DNA from: Amycolatopsis jejuensis
GTDB taxonomy: Bacteria > Actinomycetota > Actinomycetes > Mycobacteriales > Pseudonocardiaceae
Length of the DNA: 64,000 nt
Assembly: GCF_000717335.1 (NCBI RefSeq)
Contig: NZ_JNYZ01000036.1
Location: 22,598 to 86,597, forward strand
Direction: 5' to 3'
Numbering within the stretch: position 1 is the stretch's first letter; every line of letters begins with the position of its first letter. The notes below the pieces were generated by a model. It made no database searches, had not been told where the DNA came from, and saw only the letters and a list, made by a program, of their open reading frames with translations. Made by a program: the position numbers and the translations under genes. This document shows positions 60,554 to 64,000 of this stretch, piece by piece.

Positions 60554-60652
60554 GGTGGCTTGGTGAGTGGAACGGCTTGGTGAGCGGGCGGCTTGGTGAG
60601 TGGAACGGCTTGGTGAGCGGGTGGCTTGGTGAGTGGAACGGCTTGGTGAGCG
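60554..60652. repeat. 33-bp tandem repeat, three copies
   Basis: Units at 60554-60586, 60587-60619 and 60620-60652 differ only by one base in unit two. The period is a multiple of three, and the minus strand would read an 11-residue repeat (AHQAVPLTKPP). No start or domain supports a gene there. Confidence 0.85.
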
Positions 60653-60909
60653 GAACTCGGGTCGGGGTGAGCTTGTTCGGTTGTGGCTACCCGGGCGGTG
60701 GCTAGTCGGGTGAACTCGGCTCGGAAGGGCCGGTCGCTGTGGTTCCAGCGGGGCGCGAGTCGGCCTGGGAAGCGCGGTCCGGGAGCTGGTTGGCCTGGTC
60801 GGGGAGCCTGGATGTCCGGTCGCTGATGGAAGCCGCCACCGTGTCCGCAACCCGGCCACTGCGACTGCAACCCAGCAACCGCAAGCCTGCGACTGCCACT
60901 CCCGCCACT

Positions 60910-60951
60910 GCGACTGCAAGCCTGCGACTGCAAGCCCGCGACTGCAAGCCC
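60910..60951. repeat. 14-bp tandem repeat
   Basis: Three copies of GCGACTGCAAGCC(T/C) in a row, with further partial copies on either side. The period is not a multiple of three, which argues against selection for a coding frame. Confidence 0.8.
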
Positions 60952-61103
60952 GCGACCGCCACTCCCGCCGCAATCATGTCCGTAACCACCGCCACCGCGA
61001 CCCCGGCCACGGCGACCCCGACCGCCGCCACGGTGGCCGGAACCCTCCACCGTGTCCACTCGACTCCACCCCGGCCACCGCGACCGTGTTCGGCGTGCTC
61101 TGT

Positions 61104-61580
61104 TCAGGGGGCTGCTTGGCGGCGGGAGCTGATCACACCTGTGTTGAAGCCCGCCAGGTGAAGGCCTCCGGCGAAGCGGGCGTGTTCGATTTTCACGCAG
61201 CGGTTCATCACCACGTCGAGGCCGGCTTCGTGGGCGCGGTCTGCGGCTGGTTCGTGCCGCAGGCCCAGTTGGAGCCACAGCGTGCGGGCGCCTGCGGTGA
61301 TGACTTCTTCGGTGACGTCCGGGAGGTCGTCGTGTTTGCGGAACACACTCACCAGGTCCGGTTGGCTCGGGAGGTCCTTCAGCGACGGGTACACCGGATG
61401 GCCCAGCAGCGTGTCCAGGCGCGGGTTGACGAAGGTGACGTCGTACCTCGTGGATGACAGCAGGTACGTTGCCACGAAGTAGCTCGGTCGCGCGGGATTT
61501 GCCGACGCGCCAACAATCGTGACCGACTTCGTGCGGGTCAGGATCCGTCGCCGTTCGACTGCGCCGACGTCGTAGCTCAT
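61104..61580 (-). CDS. CoA-binding domain protein (YccU-like)
   Basis: 158 aa from ATG 61580, overlapping the sulfhydrylase stop. The CoA_binding Rossmann motif is SVTIVGASANPARPSYFVATYLL, followed by YDVTFVNPRLDTLLG, DLVSVFRKHDDLP and the terminal MNRCVKIEH cysteine segment. Such single-domain proteins bind CoA or nucleotides; their physiological role is unclear. Coupling to O-acetylhomoserine sulfhydrylase is a frequent actinobacterial arrangement and hints at a link with sulfur metabolism. Confidence 0.9.
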   Translation of the reverse strand: MSYDVGAVERRRILTRTKSVTIVGASANPARPSYFVATYLLSSTRYDVTFVNPRLDTLLGHPVYPSLKDLPSQPDLVSVFRKHDDLPDVTEEVITAGARTLWLQLGLRHEPAADRAHEAGLDVVMNRCVKIEHARFAGGLHLAGFNTGVISSRRQAAP

Positions 61581-62863
61581 GCGGTCACCGCCTTGTCGAG
61601 CGCTTGGTCCAGGTCCCACAGCAGGTCTTCGACGTCCTCCAGGCCCACCGACAGCCGGATCAGGTCCGGGCTGACGCCGGCTGCCGCGAGCCGGTCTTCG
61701 GACAGTTGCGCGTGTGTGGTGGAGGCTGGGTGGATGACGAGCGTCCGGGCGTCGCCGACGTTGGCCAAGTGCGACAACAGTTCCACCGATTCCACGAACT
61801 TCTCGCCTGCCGTCCGTCCGCCTTTCACCCCGAATGAGAACACCGCTCCCGGTCCGGCCGGGAGGTAGCGCGCGGCGAGGTCGTGGTCCGGGTGGTCGGG
61901 CAGCCCGGCGTAGGAGACCCAGGCGACCCGCGGATCGGCGTTGAGGTAGTCGGCGATCGCGCGCGCGTTGGCGACGTGCGCGTCCATCCGCTGCGGCAGC
62001 GTTTCGACGCCCTGCAGCAGCAAAAACGCCGAATGCGGCGACAGGACCGCGCCGATGTCACGCAGTTGTTCCACCCGCAGCCGGGTGCAGAAGGCGTATT
62101 CGCCGAAGTTCTCCCAGTATTTGAGCCCGCCGTAGCTGTCGACCGTTTCGGTCATGCGCGGGAAATTGCCGTTGCCCCAGTCGAATGTGCCCCCTTCGAC
62201 GACCACGCCACCGAGCGTCGTGCCGTGCCCGCCGAGGAATTTCGTGGCGGAGTGGAGCACGATGTCCGCGCCGTGCTCGATCGGGCGGCAAAGGTACGGC
62301 GTGGCGAGCGTGGCGTCGACCACCAGCGGAATGCCGTGCGAGTGCGCGAGATCGGCCAGCCCGGTGAGGTCCGCGATCGCGCCACTCGGGTTGCCGATCA
62401 TCTCGGTGTAGAGCAGCTTCGTGCGCTCCGTGACCGCCGCGGCGTACGCGTCGACGCCACCATTGACGAACGTCGTCTCGACCCCGAACCGCGCGAGCGT
62501 GCCGGTGAGCTGCGTGACGGTGCCGCCGTACAGCCCGCTGGCCGACACGATGTGGTCACCGGCCTCGGCGAGCGCGGAGAACGTGAGGAATTCCGCGGCC
62601 TGCCCGCTTGCCGTCGCGACCCCGCCGATCGCCCCCTCGAGACTCGCGATGCGCTCCTCGAACGCCGCGACGGTCGGGTTGCCGATCCGGCTGTAGATGT
62701 TCCCGTACTTCTGCAGCGCGAACAGGCTGGCCGCGTCGGCGGTGTCCTCGAACACGAAGCTCGTGGTCTGGTAGATCGGCACGGCCCGGGCCCCGGTGGT
62801 GGGGTCGGGGGTACCCCCGGCATGCAGCGCGCGGGTGCGGAAGCCCCAGGTACGTTCGCTCAT
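61577..62863 (-). CDS. metY: O-acetylhomoserine sulfhydrylase / aminocarboxypropyltransferase
   Basis: 428 aa, PLP-dependent Cys/Met metabolism family. The start WGFRTRALHAGGTPDPTTGA, the YSRIGNPTVAAFEERIASLE region, SGLYGGTVTQL and the PLP lysine motif LHSATKFLGGHGTTLGG are clear. It makes homocysteine from O-acetylhomoserine and sulfide. A CoA-binding protein gene overlaps its stop. The start (ATG 62863) has no strong ribosome site. Confidence 0.95.
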   Translation of the reverse strand: MSERTWGFRTRALHAGGTPDPTTGARAVPIYQTTSFVFEDTADAASLFALQKYGNIYSRIGNPTVAAFEERIASLEGAIGGVATASGQAAEFLTFSALAEAGDHIVSASGLYGGTVTQLTGTLARFGVETTFVNGGVDAYAAAVTERTKLLYTEMIGNPSGAIADLTGLADLAHSHGIPLVVDATLATPYLCRPIEHGADIVLHSATKFLGGHGTTLGGVVVEGGTFDWGNGNFPRMTETVDSYGGLKYWENFGEYAFCTRLRVEQLRDIGAVLSPHSAFLLLQGVETLPQRMDAHVANARAIADYLNADPRVAWVSYAGLPDHPDHDLAARYLPAGPGAVFSFGVKGGRTAGEKFVESVELLSHLANVGDARTLVIHPASTTHAQLSEDRLAAAGVSPDLIRLSVGLEDVEDLLWDLDQALDKAVTA

Positions 62864-63573
62864 CAGGCGCCACGCTAACCCAGCCCTGGGCGGGGAGGCC
62901 ATTCTTCCCGGAGTGTGGCCTGGCCCTGCGGAGCGGTGTTGGTGATTGTCGCGGGGAGCCTTGGTTGCGGGGAGTGCATGGGTTCGGTGCGAGCTGCAGG
63001 TATTGCGGAGTTTGCCGGGGGTTGTGAGTGCAGGTTGTGGGCGCGCGTGCGGAACGGGGTGTGGGATCCGAGTGCGGGACGCACTGTGCGAGGCGAACGG
63101 GGGTGCGACGGGTGGTGGTCGGGCAGTGGGCTGGGGTGGGCTTGGACTGCGTGTGGCGAGGCGGCTGCGGGGTACGTGGGGTTGAGGGGCCTGGGCGGTG
63201 CGCGCTACAGAGTGTGATGCGGGCTGCTGGATTCGGTGCACGGGTACGGGGGTGTGGTGCGGGCTGTACGTGGTCATCGGCGCTGGGCCACCTCGGGCAG
63301 GTTGGATCGGGATGCGGGGGGCGTGAGTGCCGAGGCGCGCATCCGGGCTGGTGGTGGGAAGGGTTCGGGTTTGTTGGGTTTGGGAGAGGGGCTTACGTCA
63401 GTGCCAGTGCCAGTGCCGGTGCCGGTGCCGGTGCCGGTGCCGGTGCCGGTGCCGGGCTGGTGCCTGTGTCGGGGCCCTGGGCGGGGCGGTGAGGCTGGAG
63501 CCGGTATCCATTCTGGTGCTGGAGCTGGAGCCGATATCCATTCCGGTGCTGGTGCCGGTGTCCCGGCTTGGGT
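62864..63573. other. Gene-free, G/T-skewed repetitive interval
   Basis: About 710 nt without a convincing gene. The plus strand is strongly enriched in G and T. Nine hexamer units (GTGCCA twice, GTGCCG seven times) lie at 63401-63454, and related GGTGCTGGAGCTGGAGCC repeats at about 63513-63535. Frames on both strands are low-complexity. Part of this may be decayed 3' sequence of the adjacent minus-strand gene. Confidence 0.65.
63401..63454 (+). repeat. Hexanucleotide repeat (GTGCCR)9
   Basis: Two GTGCCA and seven GTGCCG units in tandem. On the minus strand it would read alternating Pro-Ala, as in low-complexity tails. No gene start supports translation. Confidence 0.9.
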
Positions 63574-64000
63574 CTAGGCCGAAGCCGGGACACGGGTCAG
63601 ACCCGGGTCCGCTGCGGGAGCTGAGGTTGGCGTCGGGGTGGGGGGCTTGGCCGGAGTCGGGACTGGTCTTGAGGCCAGAGTCGGAGTCGGGACTGGTGTC
63701 GAGGTCAGAGTCGGAGTCGGGACTGGTCTTGAGGTCAGAGTCGGAGTTGGGGCTGGTGTTGAGGTCAGAGTCGGAGTTGGGGCTGGTGTTGACGCGAGAG
63801 TCCGAGTCGGTGTTGGGGGTGCGGTTGTTGAGGTGAGGGTCCAGGTCGGAGTTGGCGGGGCCGTCGGAGTGGGTATCTGGCGTGGTGCCGGGGCGGTGCT
63901 TGGGGTGGGTGGTGGGTTGGGTACGGGTGGTGGGTTGTGGGCGGTGTTGCGGAGGGGTTTTTGTTCGGGGTCGAGGATTGTGGGTGGGATCCAGTGGACG
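63574..64000 (-). CDS. C-terminal end of a probable DUF222/HNH endonuclease-like protein with Pro-Thr repeat tail
   Basis: The minus-strand frame is open from the window edge to a TAG at 63574-63576, 141 residues. The first 17 visible residues, HWIPPTILDPEQKPLRN, resemble the conserved end of actinobacterial DUF222/HNH (13E12-type) proteins. A tail follows with imperfect 10-residue repeats (PTPTLTSTPA, PTPTLTSRPV and similar). The catalytic HNH motif would lie beyond the edge. The family call rests on this short match. Confidence 0.55.
   Translation of the reverse strand, partial: VHWIPPTILDPEQKPLRNTAHNPPPVPNPPPTPSTAPAPRQIPTPTAPPTPTWTLTSTTAPPTPTRTLASTPAPTPTLTSTPAPTPTLTSRPVPTPTLTSTPVPTPTLASRPVPTPAKPPTPTPTSAPAADPGLTRVPASA

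Larger units (their letters stand above)
60499..61103. other. Gene-free repetitive interval downstream of tetR
   Basis: No convincing gene in 605 nt. Three perfect or near-perfect 33-bp units (GGTGGCTTGGTGAGTGGAAC then GGCTTGGTGAGCG) lie at 60554-60652. A 14-bp unit, GCGACTGCAAGCCT or ...CCC, is repeated three times at 60910-60951, followed by looser GCGACC/GCCACC repeats to about 61030. Several long frames on both strands are low-complexity and look accidental. Confidence 0.75.

Noticed and set aside
60554..60652. A minus-strand protein with 11-residue AHQAVPLTKPP repeats
   Set aside because: The frame has no credible start or ribosome site and no domain. It is one of several low-complexity frames through the same repeats.
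63401..63790. A CRISPR-like array
   Set aside because: The repeats are contiguous minisatellites of 6 and about 30 bp without unique spacers, and no cas genes are present.

Overview
The window is GC-rich actinobacterial DNA. It has strong G/C third-position bias, many GTG starts, frequent 4-nt ATGA/GTGA gene overlaps, a type VII (ESX-like) secretion substrate pair, and FtsY with an N-terminal membrane anchor. Gene content fits Pseudonocardiaceae, most likely Amycolatopsis or a close relative. This assignment is inferred from content and was not tested by a database search.

Layout. 1-2.2 kb: the end of a molybdenum hydroxylase operon (CoxL-, CoxM- and CoxG-type). 2.3-10.4 kb: a membrane diguanylate cyclase, a flavin monooxygenase, a secreted discoidin/Fn3/metallophosphoesterase with an MFS exporter and a TolB-like protein, an orphan hydrolase behind a perfect palindrome, and a LysR regulator. 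10.5-12.4 kb: an amidohydrolase divergent from that LysR gene, then a small methyltransferase-like protein. 12.4-19.2 kb: an inositol-type sugar module. A LacI regulator and an IolG-like dehydrogenase diverge from IolE-like, binding protein, permease, ATPase and IolC-like kinase genes, with two LacI-type operators between them. 20.1-22.0 kb: asnB. 22.3-30.2 kb: a complete kdpFABCDE potassium system with 11-bp-phased repeats upstream and two unusual small ORFs. 31.1-41.1 kb: acylphosphatase, smc and ftsY, interrupted by a lipoprotein and an AnmK/sodium symporter pair for cell-wall sugar recycling, then a GNAT.

41.1-53.4 kb holds a purine and glyoxylate salvage region with htpG in the middle. 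One part is an IclR regulator, malate synthase and an aldolase-family protein. The other is uracil-xanthine type permease, TetR, uricase, HIU hydrolase, OHCU decarboxylase, a DUF77-HTH regulator, allantoinase and allantoicase. Together the enzymes take urate to allantoin, allantoate, ureidoglycolate and glyoxylate, and malate synthase uses the glyoxylate. Matching 15-nt boxes before malate synthase and allantoinase suggest one regulator controls both.

53.7-64 kb is accessory. It holds two ESX-type proteins, a ribbon-helix-helix/VOC/methyltransferase operon with a tight operator, a quinone oxidoreductase, an MFS/TetR pair whose regulator carries a 13-copy hexapeptide expansion, a CoA-binding protein, an O-acetylhomoserine sulfhydrylase and the tail of a probable DUF222/HNH protein. 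The last 4.5 kb is rich in minisatellites.

Two families of palindromic repeats lie mainly between convergent gene ends. One has a 24-bp perfect stem whose two copies differ by paired, base-pair-preserving changes. No tRNA, rRNA, CRISPR array, insertion sequence or integrase was found.
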